Shown here piece by piece: positions 7,670-14,980 of a stretch of DNA of 47,726 nucleotides. This DNA comes from Actinomycetes bacterium (GTDB lineage: Bacteria; Actinomycetota; Thermoleophilia; Gaiellales; Gaiellaceae), in contig JANYJX010000001.1 in NCBI GenBank assembly GCA_025358355.1, positions 1-47,726 on the forward strand, given 5' to 3'. The translations under genes were made by a program, and so were the position numbers. Position 1 is the first letter of the stretch. Every line of letters starts with the position of its first letter. The notes under the pieces are model-generated. The model was not told the origin of the DNA and ran no database searches. It saw nothing but the letters and a program-made list of their open reading frames with translations.

Positions 7670-7884
7670 ACTCGTGCCACGATGAGAACAGTCGCAGGTC
7701 AGTCCCGCGAAATGGCGTGGCTCGCGGGCAGCTCGAACAAAAACGGCTGATCCGCTGCTTCCAGCTCTCCGCGTCGGAGGAAGCAGCGGGACAGGACGCG
7801 AACCGCTTCCGCCACTCGTTTGGCGGCGTCGGCTCGCGCCTTCTTCCCGCCCCGCCTGAGTCTCAATGGGAAGGAGTTGGCGCG
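7667..7884 (+). promoter_or_regulatory. Promoter and structured 5' leader of the TGS-domain GTPase gene
   Basis: A TAGACT hexamer (7667-7672) could serve as -10, giving an untranslated leader of about 205 nt. The leader has four inverted repeats in succession. These are CCCGCGA/TCGCGGG (7704-7710 and 7722-7728), CCGCTGCTTC/GAAGCAGCGG with an inner CTCCG/CGGAG (7752-7789), CCGCC/GGCGG (7809-7813 and 7822-7826), and CTTCCC/GGGAAG (7843-7848 and 7868-7873). The right arm of the last one covers the first half of the AAGGAG ribosome-binding site (7871-7876), so folding could block translation. I do not recognise it as a known riboswitch. The in-frame extension upstream of 7885 is not protein-like. 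Confidence 0.4.
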
Positions 7885-8814
7885 ATGCCAATGCCTCATC
7901 GCACGTTTGCACAGGTCGCCAAGCGGCGGCTTGTGGGGAAGGAAGGAACCGAGCGCGTCCGAATGATCCGGTCGCTGATGAGCGAGCTGCCGGACTACAA
8001 GAACGGCCCGTATGCAGATCTGCGCAAGTGGCTCGAAGGCGAGCTCGATCGCACGCGCGTTCGCGCGAAAGTCATCCACCGCGACTCGCTTTCGGTGCGC
8101 CGCGAAGGTGCTGCCCAGATTGCGTTCGTCGGCCCGCCGAATGCGGGCAAGTCGTCGCTACTGCAGGCGTTGTCGAGCATCCAAATCAAGACGGGCGACT
8201 ACGCGTTCACGACCCTGCGACCGGTTCCCGCGCTGACGCGGATTGGCGGCGTGCTCGTTCAGCTCGTCGAGATCCCGGGCTTGATCGAGGGCGCGAACGA
8301 GGATCGGGGTGGTGGGCGGGCGCTGCTCGGAGTTCTCCGCAGCGCGGATGCGATCGTCTTCTGCGGCGCGCTCGGCGAATCCTTCGAAGGGCTCCGGATC
8401 GTGCGTGCTGAGGTTGCTGCGGCCCGGATTGACAAGCCCGCGATCGTAGCGGCGACGAAGGCGGACGACGCTCCCGGTGACGCGCTCGCCAGGCTCGCCG
8501 CGGCCGAGCCGGATCTCGAGATCGTGCCCGTGTCCGTGCTCGACGACGTCAGTCTCGACCGCCTGCGTGAAGCGATCTGGCAGCTCACCGGGCTGATCCG
8601 CGTGTATCCGAAGCGCGACGGCAAGGTCGATGAGGAGCCGTTTGCGCTGCCGATCGGGGCTACGGTCGCAGAGGTGGCCGACGAGATCCACCACGAGCTC
8701 GGCGCGGTTTGTGCCGGCGCGCTGGTCTGGGGGAAGTCGGCCCGCTTCGACGGTCAGCGCGTTGGGCGTGCGCACGTCGTGGCCGACAGTGACATCGTGG
8801 AGATCATCGTGTGA
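7885..8814 (+). CDS. TGS-domain GTPase of the DRG/Obg-like group
   Basis: The ATG at 7885 is chosen because AAGGAG lies 8 nt upstream; the frame is open further upstream but unconvincing. The 309-residue product has a G domain starting near residue 75: IAFVGPPNAGKSSLL (G1), a DYAFTTLRP switch I region (G2), VEIPGLIEGA (G3, with E in place of the usual D), and ATKADD (G4). The C-terminal 75 residues (from PFALPIGATVAEVADEIH to DSDIVEIIV) form a TGS domain. This DRG-like architecture is linked to ribosome or tRNA-associated functions, but the exact role of bacterial stand-alone members is unknown. Its long structured leader suggests post-transcriptional control. Confidence 0.8.
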   Translation: MPMPHRTFAQVAKRRLVGKEGTERVRMIRSLMSELPDYKNGPYADLRKWLEGELDRTRVRAKVIHRDSLSVRREGAAQIAFVGPPNAGKSSLLQALSSIQIKTGDYAFTTLRPVPALTRIGGVLVQLVEIPGLIEGANEDRGGGRALLGVLRSADAIVFCGALGESFEGLRIVRAEVAAARIDKPAIVAATKADDAPGDALARLAAAEPDLEIVPVSVLDDVSLDRLREAIWQLTGLIRVYPKRDGKVDEEPFALPIGATVAEVADEIHHELGAVCAGALVWGKSARFDGQRVGRAHVVADSDIVEIIV

Positions 8815-8887
8815 GGGCAGCCTGACACCGTCCGTCGGGGTCGCTTGTCGTCGTCTCGCGCCCCGACCCGGCCGATATACCGATACG

Positions 8888-9361
8888 GTGACCCGCGACG
8901 ACTTCGTCCTGCAGCGCGTCCAGCCGGCGCTCGTCGGGCTCATCGACGGCTCGATGTCGACGCTCGCGCCGATCTTTGCGGTCGCAATCGCGACCCAAAC
9001 GCCACACTTCGCATTCCTCGCGGGCGTCGCCACATCAATCGCGGCGGGAATCAGCATGGCGTACTCGGAGGGACTCTCCGACACCGGCGCAGTGACCGGC
9101 CGCGGGAACCCGGCCGTGCGCGGCGCGATCACCGGCGTCGGGACGTTCGTCGGCGGCATCCTTCACACGCTGCCGTTCCTGATCTCGAACTACCACGCTG
9201 CGCTCGTCGTGGCATCGGTCGTCGTCGCATTCGAGCTGGTCGCGCTCGCGTACTTGCGCTACCGCTTCCTCGAGACGAGCTTCCTCCGCTCAGTCGCACA
9301 CATCACGCTCGGAGGAGCAGTGATCGTGGCGGTTAGCGTCGCGCTCGGCGCTAGCGGCTAA
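8888..9361 (+). CDS. VIT-family (CCC1-like) membrane protein
   Basis: The 157-residue product has the VIT/CCC1 signature of iron/manganese transporters: LVGLIDGSMSTLAPIFAVA, GVATSIAAGISMAYSEGLSD (with acidic residues in the membrane) and VGTFVGGILHTLPFLI, followed by two more hydrophobic stretches. About four or five membrane segments are visible. The GTG start at 8888 begins VTRDDFVLQRVQPAL; no Shine-Dalgarno is evident. Related proteins are often fused to or paired with ferritin-like domains, but none is present here. Substrate is not established. Its stop overlaps the stop of the convergent homocysteine methyltransferase gene by 4 nt. Confidence 0.75.
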   Translation: MTRDDFVLQRVQPALVGLIDGSMSTLAPIFAVAIATQTPHFAFLAGVATSIAAGISMAYSEGLSDTGAVTGRGNPAVRGAITGVGTFVGGILHTLPFLISNYHAALVVASVVVAFELVALAYLRYRFLETSFLRSVAHITLGGAVIVAVSVALGASG

Positions 9362-10296
9362 GCACCGAACCATCTGTCAGCAACGGTCGCAATGTGGCGG
9401 TGGTCGGTGCCGCAGCAGCCGCCGAGCACGGTGAGATGCGGCAGCCGCTCGCGAATCGTGAGGTAGCCACGTGCGAGCTCGGCTGGATCGCCGTCGTCCA
9501 GCACCTCCGACTCGTCGAGCTCGGCATGGCTCTTCGTCGACGCGTTCGCGCGAATCCCGAGAATGCGGTGCCACGGACCGGGACCGTCGAGCGTCGGGAG
9601 GAAGTGACTCGGGTGCGCGCAGTTGACCATGAAGTAGGCGGCGACTCCATCGGTCTCCCGGTCGACCTGCTCGATCGCCTCTGCTAGCGGCTGCCCGCTC
9701 GGTAGCCGTCCGTCCGTCTCGACGGTGAACGAGATAACGACGGGCATTCCGGCGGCTGCCGCCGCGCGCACGATCCCGAGCGCCTCCTCGACGTAGGTGA
9801 TGGTCAGGCCGGTGACGAGATCGGCGGCTGTATCAGCGAGGACGCCGATTTGCCAGGAATGAAACGCCTCCGCCTCGTCCGCCGTCAGGTGGTTCTCCGG
9901 GTCGTAGGCGTCGCCTTCCGGGCCGATCGCCGCGCTGATCACGAACGGCCGGCCGGGCTGCTCCTCCCGCTCGCGGATCTCCTCCAAGAACCGAATCGAG
10001 CGCCGGTTCGCTTCGGCGAGATCGTCGAGGGAATAGCCGAGCTGCGCTCCCCAGGCCGGATTCGCCCGCCAGGTTGTGGCCTCGAGCACGAACCCGGTCG
10101 CGTGTCGCCGCGCCACGTCGAGGTACGGCTCGAAGTAGCGCGTCAGCGCCGCGCGGCCATCATCCCGCTCGAGCAGTGGGAACGAGGCGAAGCACGGCAG
10201 ATCGAACCCATCGATGAAGACGAGCGTCGTCTCCAACCCGCCGTCTGTCAGCAGGACGGATCCGTCGAGCTGGGGAAGCGCGTTCCGGTAGCGCAT
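9358..10296 (-). CDS. Homocysteine S-methyltransferase family protein
   Basis: The 312-residue protein is a zinc-dependent methyltransferase barrel of the MHT/BHMT type. It starts with VLLTDGGLETTLVFIDGFDLP, has FVISAAIGPEGDAYDP in the middle, and carries the three zinc cysteines in MVNCAHPSHF and VLGGCCGTDHRHI near the C-terminus. Likely chemistry is transfer of a methyl group from a donor such as S-methylmethionine or betaine to homocysteine; the donor cannot be read from the sequence. The start ATG at 10296 has an AGGA about 10 nt upstream. It stands alone between the VIT-like gene and lysA. Confidence 0.85.
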   Translation of the reverse strand: MRYRNALPQLDGSVLLTDGGLETTLVFIDGFDLPCFASFPLLERDDGRAALTRYFEPYLDVARRHATGFVLEATTWRANPAWGAQLGYSLDDLAEANRRSIRFLEEIREREEQPGRPFVISAAIGPEGDAYDPENHLTADEAEAFHSWQIGVLADTAADLVTGLTITYVEEALGIVRAAAAAGMPVVISFTVETDGRLPSGQPLAEAIEQVDRETDGVAAYFMVNCAHPSHFLPTLDGPGPWHRILGIRANASTKSHAELDESEVLDDGDPAELARGYLTIRERLPHLTVLGGCCGTDHRHIATVADRWFGA

Positions 10297-10334
10297 GACA
10301 AGCGATCCTACGTCGGGGTCGACGCGGGACGCAA

Positions 10335-10370
10335 TTTGTGGAACGTGGAAGACTTGACCCCGGTCTCCAA
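10335..10370 (-). repeat. Short dispersed repeat, copy C
   Basis: Read on the minus strand this segment has the core GGGGTCAAGTCTTCC followed by a GTTCC step. It matches two plus-strand copies at 34559-34591 and 34595-34630. Identity over about 33 nt is roughly 75-85%. It lies in the spacer between lysA and the homocysteine methyltransferase gene. The sequence resembles short GGGGTCAGGTCT-type repeats seen near REP-associated (Y1) transposases; no such transposase is in the window. Confidence 0.45.
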
Positions 10371-10445
10371 GGCTGACCCTCGCTATCGCACGCGCTTTGC
10401 GGAGGTACGACGTCGCTCGCGAGCGGCAACGTCGGAGATAGATGC

Positions 10446-11702
10446 TCAGCTTTCGAGGCAGAGTAGGTCGTCGATGGTCTCGCGACGGCGGATCAGCTTT
10501 GCCTCGCCGTTGTTCACGAGGACTGCCGCCGGGCGGCCGACGCCGTTGTAGTTCGACGCCATCGCGAGCGTGTACGCGCCCGTTGCCGGGACTGCGAGTA
10601 GGTCGCCGCGGCGCGGGGAGGGCAGGGCGACGTCGTCGATCAGCACGTCGCCCGACTCGCAGTGCATGCCCGCGACGCTGACTGTCTCGTCGGCCGGCTC
10701 GGCCGTACGTGCGGCCGAGAGTGCTGTGTAGCGCGCGTCGTACAGCTGGGGGCGTGGGTTGTCGGACATGCCGCCATCGATCGCGACCCATGTCCGGCCG
10801 GGCAGCCGCTTCACGGCGCCGACGCGGTAGAGCGTCACGCCGGCCTGGCCGACGAGCGAGCGGCCCGGCTCGAGCCACAGCTCCGGCTCCGGCAGCCCGG
10901 CTTCCGCGAACGCGATGCGGGCGGTCTCGGCCGCCGACCTCGCGAGATCGGCCGCATCGGGAACATGTTCGTCGGGGTGGTGCCGGATGCCGAACCCGCC
11001 GCCGAGATCGGCGACGCGCGCGACCCAACCAAGCTCGTCGCGGCACGAGGCGGCAAACGCCGCCAGCCGGACGATCGTCTCGGCCTGCGCGTCGAAATCG
11101 GCCAGCTGCGACCCGACGTGGACATGCAAGCCGAGCACGTCGATCCCGCGCTCGAGCGCGTCGTGCACGAGCGCGCGCGCCTGGCCGGTCGGCAGACCGA
11201 ACTTCGAGCCGTGATGGCCGGTGCGGATTGCTTCGTGCGTGTCGGCGTCGACGCCGAGCGTCACGCGCACGAGCGCGCGGGCCACTCCCGCTGCCGCCGC
11301 CAGACCGGCTTCGTCCGGCGCGTCGAGAACGACCGTCGCGCCGTCGCGGGCCGCCTCGCGCAGGAACGCCTCGTCCTTGTTGTTCCCGTGCACGACGAGC
11401 TCGGCGCCGGTGAAACCGGCCGCGCGTGCGAACGCGAGCTCGCCCGCTGACGCAACGTCGGCACCGATCCCTTGCTCGCGCAGCAGCCGGAGGAGCGCGA
11501 CGTTCGGAAACGCCTTCGTGCCGAAGACAACCCGCCCGTTGCCGATCGCGCCGCGTAACGCCTGTGCCCGCGAACGGATCGTCTCCTCGCAGTAGACAAC
11601 AAGCGGCGTGCCAAACTTCTCGGCCAGCTCGACAGCGCGCATCCCGCCGATCAGCAGCTCATTGCCGTCGATGCGCGCCGAAGCTGGGAACAGATCGAGC
11701 AT
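10446..11702 (-). CDS. lysA: Diaminopimelate decarboxylase
   Basis: LysA decarboxylates meso-diaminopimelate to lysine, the last step of lysine synthesis. The 418-residue PLP enzyme of the alanine-racemase fold shows the PLP lysine in VVFGTKAFPN, HGNNKDEAFL, GHHGSKFGLP, the HVHVGSQ strand, the phosphate-binding VADLGGGFGI, LEPGRSLVGQAG, and the active-site cysteine motif MHCESGDVL contributed across the dimer. Near the C-terminus YTLAMASNYNG is typical. It diverges from leuS, with the leuS leader between them. Confidence 0.93.
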   Translation of the reverse strand: MLDLFPASARIDGNELLIGGMRAVELAEKFGTPLVVYCEETIRSRAQALRGAIGNGRVVFGTKAFPNVALLRLLREQGIGADVASAGELAFARAAGFTGAELVVHGNNKDEAFLREAARDGATVVLDAPDEAGLAAAAGVARALVRVTLGVDADTHEAIRTGHHGSKFGLPTGQARALVHDALERGIDVLGLHVHVGSQLADFDAQAETIVRLAAFAASCRDELGWVARVADLGGGFGIRHHPDEHVPDAADLARSAAETARIAFAEAGLPEPELWLEPGRSLVGQAGVTLYRVGAVKRLPGRTWVAIDGGMSDNPRPQLYDARYTALSAARTAEPADETVSVAGMHCESGDVLIDDVALPSPRRGDLLAVPATGAYTLAMASNYNGVGRPAAVLVNNGEAKLIRRRETIDDLLCLES

Positions 11703-11719
11703 TGGCCGATTCTGCCTGT

Positions 11720-11725
11720 TACCAT
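11720..11725 (+). promoter_or_regulatory. -10 element of the leuS leader transcript
   Basis: TACCAT lies 8 nt before the leader-peptide ATG, the same spacing seen before other probable leaderless starts in this window. No convincing -35 was found at the expected distance. Confidence 0.5.
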
Positions 11726-11733
11726 CGCCAAGG

Positions 11734-11754
11734 ATGACGCACCTTCTTCTGTAG
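11734..11754 (+). CDS. leuS leader peptide MTHLLL
   Basis: A seven-codon frame reads Met-Thr-His-Leu-Leu-Leu-stop, with three consecutive Leu codons (CTT CTT CTG) just before TAG. It begins 8 nt after a -10 box and lies in the 145-nt leader of leuS, the leucyl-tRNA synthetase gene, followed by GC-rich hairpins and a terminator before leuS. That is the classic layout of ribosome-mediated attenuation: scarcity of charged tRNA-Leu would stall the ribosome on the Leu codons and change the fold downstream. Too short to judge by coding statistics; the case rests on position and composition. Confidence 0.6.
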   Translation: MTHLLL

Positions 11755-11761
11755 TCCAGGG

Positions 11762-11821
11762 AGCGACCGCGGCGAGTGCCGCGCCGGTTCCCGCTGAGCC
11801 TCTCGATCGAGAGGCTTTTTC
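11762..11821 (+). terminator. Attenuator hairpins and intrinsic terminator ahead of leuS
   Basis: Two structures are visible. A composite stem at 11762-11795 pairs AGCG/CGCT, ACCG/CGGT and CGGC/GCCG around a GAGT loop. Next comes a perfect 8-bp terminator stem AGCCTCTC-GATC-GAGAGGCT (11797-11816) followed by a T run to 11820. The terminator ends 27 nt before the leuS start, so it must be a conditional one. Together with the Leu-rich leader peptide it fits transcription attenuation. I could not define a convincing antiterminator by eye. Confidence 0.7.
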
Positions 11822-11847
11822 ATTGGTGGAGGCGAATTCAGAGCGTG

Positions 11848-14304
11848 ATGGAAAAGTACGACCCGCAAACGATCGAGGCGAAGTGGCAGAAGGTCTGGGC
11901 CGACGAGTTGTCGTTCCACGTCCCGAACCCTTCCCCCGAGGAGCTTGCCGCGCACCGCGACAGGACATACGTCGTCGAGATGCTGCCGTACCCGTCGGGC
12001 GATCTCCACATGGGGCACACGCTCAACTACACGATCGGCGACGTCATCACGCACGTCCGGCGGCGCAAGGGGATGCAGGTGCTGCGGCCGATGGGTTACG
12101 ACGCGTTCGGTCTACCCGCCGAGAACGCCGCCATCAAGGAGGGCGCCCACCCGCGCGTCGTCACCGAGCGGAACATCGCCTCGATCCGCAAGCAGATGCA
12201 CCGTATGGGCTGGGCGATCGACTGGGGTCGCGAGATCTCGACCCACCAGCCCGAGTACTACCGTTGGACACAGTGGCTTTTCCTCCGCTTCTTCGAGCGG
12301 GGCCTCGCGTACCGAAAAGAGGCGCCCGTCAAGTGGTGCCCGAACGACCAGACCGTGCTCGCGAACGAGCAGGTGGTCGACGGTCGCTGCGAGCGCTGCG
12401 GCGCGGAGGTGGAGGCGAAGAGCCTGACGCAGTGGTTCTTCCGGATCACCGACTACGCCGACGCGTTGCTCGATGAGATGGACTTGCTCGAGGATTGGCC
12501 GGATCGCGTCCTGACGATGCAGCGCAACTGGATCGGGCGGTCGCAGGGTGCGCGCGTTGTGTTCCGCGTCGAGGGATCGGGCGAACAGTTGCCTGTCTTC
12601 ACGACGCGGCCGGACACGCTGTTCGGCGCGACGTTCTTCGTACTGGCTCCCGAGCATTCGCTGGTTTCTTCGCTGGTTGCGGGGTCGGAGCACGAGGCGG
12701 AGGTGCTCGACTACGTGCGCCGGACTGCCGCGCGCTCTGAGGTCGAGCGCGAAGAAAAGGAGAAAGACGGCGTCTTCACCGGCCGCTTCGCGGTCAATCC
12801 GGTGAATGGCGAGGCGATTCCGATCTGGGTCGCCGACTACGTGCTGATGGGCTACGGGACAGGCGCGATCATGGCCGTCCCCGCGCACGACGAGCGCGAC
12901 CACGCGTTTGCCGAGCGTTACGGGATCGAGATCCGGCAGGTCGTCGGCTCGTCCGCGGTAGACGTGGCCGAAGCGGGCGCGTTCGTTTCGCACTCGGCGG
13001 ACGAGGTGCTCGTCAATTCCGGGGACTTCTCGGGACTGAGCTCGCCCGACGGCAAAGTGGCGATCACGGCGTCGCTCGCGGCCGAGGGTCTGGGCGAGGA
13101 AGCGATCGCCTACCGGCTGCGCGACTGGCTGCTCTCGCGGCAGCGCTACTGGGGCTGCCCGATTCCGATCATCCACTGCGAGAAGTGTGGCGAGGTGCCA
13201 GTGCCGGACGATCAGCTGCCGGTCGTGTTGCCGGAGATCGACGACTACGTGCCGAAGGGCCGCTCGCCGCTCGCTGCAGCCGAGGACTGGGTCGCGACGA
13301 CGTGTCCGAAGTGCGGTGGCTCGGCGCGCCGCGAGACGGACACGATGGACACGTTCGTCGACTCCTCCTGGTACTTCATCCGCTACACCGACCCGCATGA
13401 CGACCGGCTGCCGTTCGACCGCGAGATAGCCGACTACTGGCTGCCGGTCAACCAGTACATCGGCGGCATCGAGCACGCCGTCCTGCATCTGCTCTACGCG
13501 CGCTTCTTCACGAAGGTGATGAACGAGCTCGGGCTGGTCGGTTTCCGCGAGCCGTTTGCACGCCTCTTCAACCAGGGGATGCTGACGGCGGGCGGCGCGA
13601 AAATGTCCAAGTCGAAGGGCAACGTCATCAACCCGCTCGAGTTCGTGGAGCGGTACGGCGCGGACACGGTTCGGCTGTACACGCTCTTCATGGGCCCAGC
13701 CGATGAGGACATGGATTGGCAGGACACTGGTTTAGAAGGAATCTGGCGGTTCCTCAACCGGTTGTGGCGGGTCGCGCACGAGCAGGCTGCGACGCCGGTC
13801 GCCAAACTGGCAGAGGCGGATCCGGGCGATGGCGAGCTGGCGCGCAAGACGCATCGCACGATCGCCAAGGTGACTGACGACATTGAGCGGCGGTTTTACT
13901 TCCACACGCCGATCGCCGCCGTGATGGAGCTCGTCAACGAGATCCAGCGGCACCCGGAAGACCCGGCTGTGCGGTTCGCGACCGAGACCGCCGTGTCGCT
14001 GATTCAGCCGTACGCACCGCATGTTGCCGAAGAGCTGTGGGGTGTTCTTTCCGCCGGTGGGACACGTCTGTGGGAGACACGTTGGCCCGAGGCCGACCCT
14101 GCGCTTCTGGCCGTGGCCGAAGTGGAGGTCGTCGTGCAGGTGAACGGGAAGCTGCGGGACCGTCTCCACGTCGCGGCGGGAACCGGCAAGGACGAGCTGC
14201 TGGCGGCGGTGCTTGCATCGGAGCGCGTGCAGGCCCATCTCGACGGGCACGAGATCCGGAAGACGATTGTCGTGCCCGACCGGCTCGTCAACTTCGTCGT
14301 CTAG
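11848..14304 (+). CDS. leuS: Leucyl-tRNA synthetase
   Basis: LeuS charges tRNA-Leu. The 818-residue class I synthetase begins [17 protein letters not shown]. It shows the HIGH-type motif in [11 protein letters not shown], the CP1 editing domain with [19 protein letters not shown], a cysteine-containing module ([15 protein letters not shown] and CPKCGG), the tryptophan-rich [12 protein letters not shown], and the KMSKS motif in [13 protein letters not shown]. The C-terminal domain ends [18 protein letters not shown]. The ATG at 11848 is chosen by homology; a GTG one codon earlier is possible. Expression appears to depend on the upstream leader-peptide attenuator. A tRNA-Leu(CAA) gene lies at the other end of the window. 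Confidence 0.96.
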   Translation: MEKYDPQTIEAKWQKVWADELSFHVPNPSPEELAAHRDRTYVVEMLPYPSGDLHMGHTLNYTIGDVITHVRRRKGMQVLRPMGYDAFGLPAENAAIKEGAHPRVVTERNIASIRKQMHRMGWAIDWGREISTHQPEYYRWTQWLFLRFFERGLAYRKEAPVKWCPNDQTVLANEQVVDGRCERCGAEVEAKSLTQWFFRITDYADALLDEMDLLEDWPDRVLTMQRNWIGRSQGARVVFRVEGSGEQLPVFTTRPDTLFGATFFVLAPEHSLVSSLVAGSEHEAEVLDYVRRTAARSEVEREEKEKDGVFTGRFAVNPVNGEAIPIWVADYVLMGYGTGAIMAVPAHDERDHAFAERYGIEIRQVVGSSAVDVAEAGAFVSHSADEVLVNSGDFSGLSSPDGKVAITASLAAEGLGEEAIAYRLRDWLLSRQRYWGCPIPIIHCEKCGEVPVPDDQLPVVLPEIDDYVPKGRSPLAAAEDWVATTCPKCGGSARRETDTMDTFVDSSWYFIRYTDPHDDRLPFDREIADYWLPVNQYIGGIEHAVLHLLYARFFTKVMNELGLVGFREPFARLFNQGMLTAGGAKMSKSKGNVINPLEFVERYGADTVRLYTLFMGPADEDMDWQDTGLEGIWRFLNRLWRVAHEQAATPVAKLAEADPGDGELARKTHRTIAKVTDDIERRFYFHTPIAAVMELVNEIQRHPEDPAVRFATETAVSLIQPYAPHVAEELWGVLSAGGTRLWETRWPEADPALLAVAEVEVVVQVNGKLRDRLHVAAGTGKDELLAAVLASERVQAHLDGHEIRKTIVVPDRLVNFVV

Positions 14305-14395
14305 TTCCCGCGGCCTGGCACGGCCGGGCGAGTTGTGACGAAGTTGGCACAAAGTTGGCACAAAGCCGTAGTGGTTTGGCTGCGACGGTGGAGGC

Positions 14396-14980
14396 GTGCC
14401 AGCGATCTCACTCACACGGCGCCAGGTGGTCGTTCTCGGCTTCGCGCTCCTCGGCGTCCTCGCGCTTGCGGGGACACGACTGGCGCGGACGGGAACCGCG
14501 GCGACGCCCGCACGGGCTGCGCCACTCGGCGCGCTGAAGGCGACGCCCGCGCCGCGTGGGCGACTGTTCGTGGATGTCGTCGGCGCGGTCCGGCGTGCGG
14601 GCCTCTACCGGCTCCACGAAGGCGACCGCGTGTTCGATGCGGTCGCGCGCGCGGGTGGCGCAACAGCCGGAGCCGACCTGTCGGCGGTGAATCTCGCCGC
14701 GCCGCTGGTGGATGGGACGCAGGTCGTCGTGCCGAAGATTGCCGCAGTCGGAGGCCCCGAGACATCGCCGTCCGCTGTAGCTCCGCCAGCAAAGGTGAGC
14801 CTCGGCAGCGCGACTGCCGTGCAGCTCGAGACGCTCCCCGGGGTCGGGCCGGTGACGGCACAGAAGATCATCGACTGGCGAACAACGCACGGGCCGTTCC
14901 GTTCGGTCGACGCACTCGATGATGTGTCGGGAATCGGCCCTAAACGGATCGAGCAACTGCGGGATCTCGTCACACCATGA
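14396..14980 (+). CDS. comEA: ComEA-type DNA-binding competence protein
   Basis: ComEA binds incoming DNA at the cell surface during transformation. The 194-residue protein has an N-terminal membrane anchor (VVVLGFALLGVLALAGT), a SLBB-like domain (LFVDVVGAVRRAGLYRL to DGTQVVVP), and a C-terminal helix-hairpin-helix pair (LETLPGVGPVTAQKIIDWR and VSGIGPKRIEQL) that contacts DNA. It starts with GTG and has GGTGGAGG upstream. It overlaps comEC by 4 nt. Just upstream (14340-14365) an 11-nt unit AAAGTTGGCAC occurs twice in tandem, of unknown meaning. Confidence 0.92.
   Translation: MPAISLTRRQVVVLGFALLGVLALAGTRLARTGTAATPARAAPLGALKATPAPRGRLFVDVVGAVRRAGLYRLHEGDRVFDAVARAGGATAGADLSAVNLAAPLVDGTQVVVPKIAAVGGPETSPSAVAPPAKVSLGSATAVQLETLPGVGPVTAQKIIDWRTTHGPFRSVDALDDVSGIGPKRIEQLRDLVTP

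Noticed and set aside
7752-7790. SRP RNA-like GGAAGCAGC motif
   Set aside because: The opposite arm is perfectly complementary and the asymmetric loop and GNRA tetraloop of SRP RNA are missing; treated as a leader hairpin.
10297-11046. N-terminal extension of the homocysteine methyltransferase frame to 562 residues
   Set aside because: The extra part is antisense to nothing real but lies over lysA in another frame and is Arg-rich; homology and an AGGA site place the start at 10296.
11720-11847. T-box riboswitch upstream of leuS
   Set aside because: The leader is too short for a stem I, and the conserved T-box core with UGGN is not present. The Leu-codon leader peptide explains the terminator better.
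12112-13488. Long open frame opposite leuS (458 codons)
   Set aside because: Arg/Val-rich translation with no family pattern, fully antisense to leuS motifs; a high-GC shadow frame.
14340-14365. TTGGCAC repeats resembling a sigma-54 promoter
   Set aside because: The second half lacks the TTGC box at the right place, and sigma-54 is rare in actinobacteria. It is a simple 11-nt tandem repeat.
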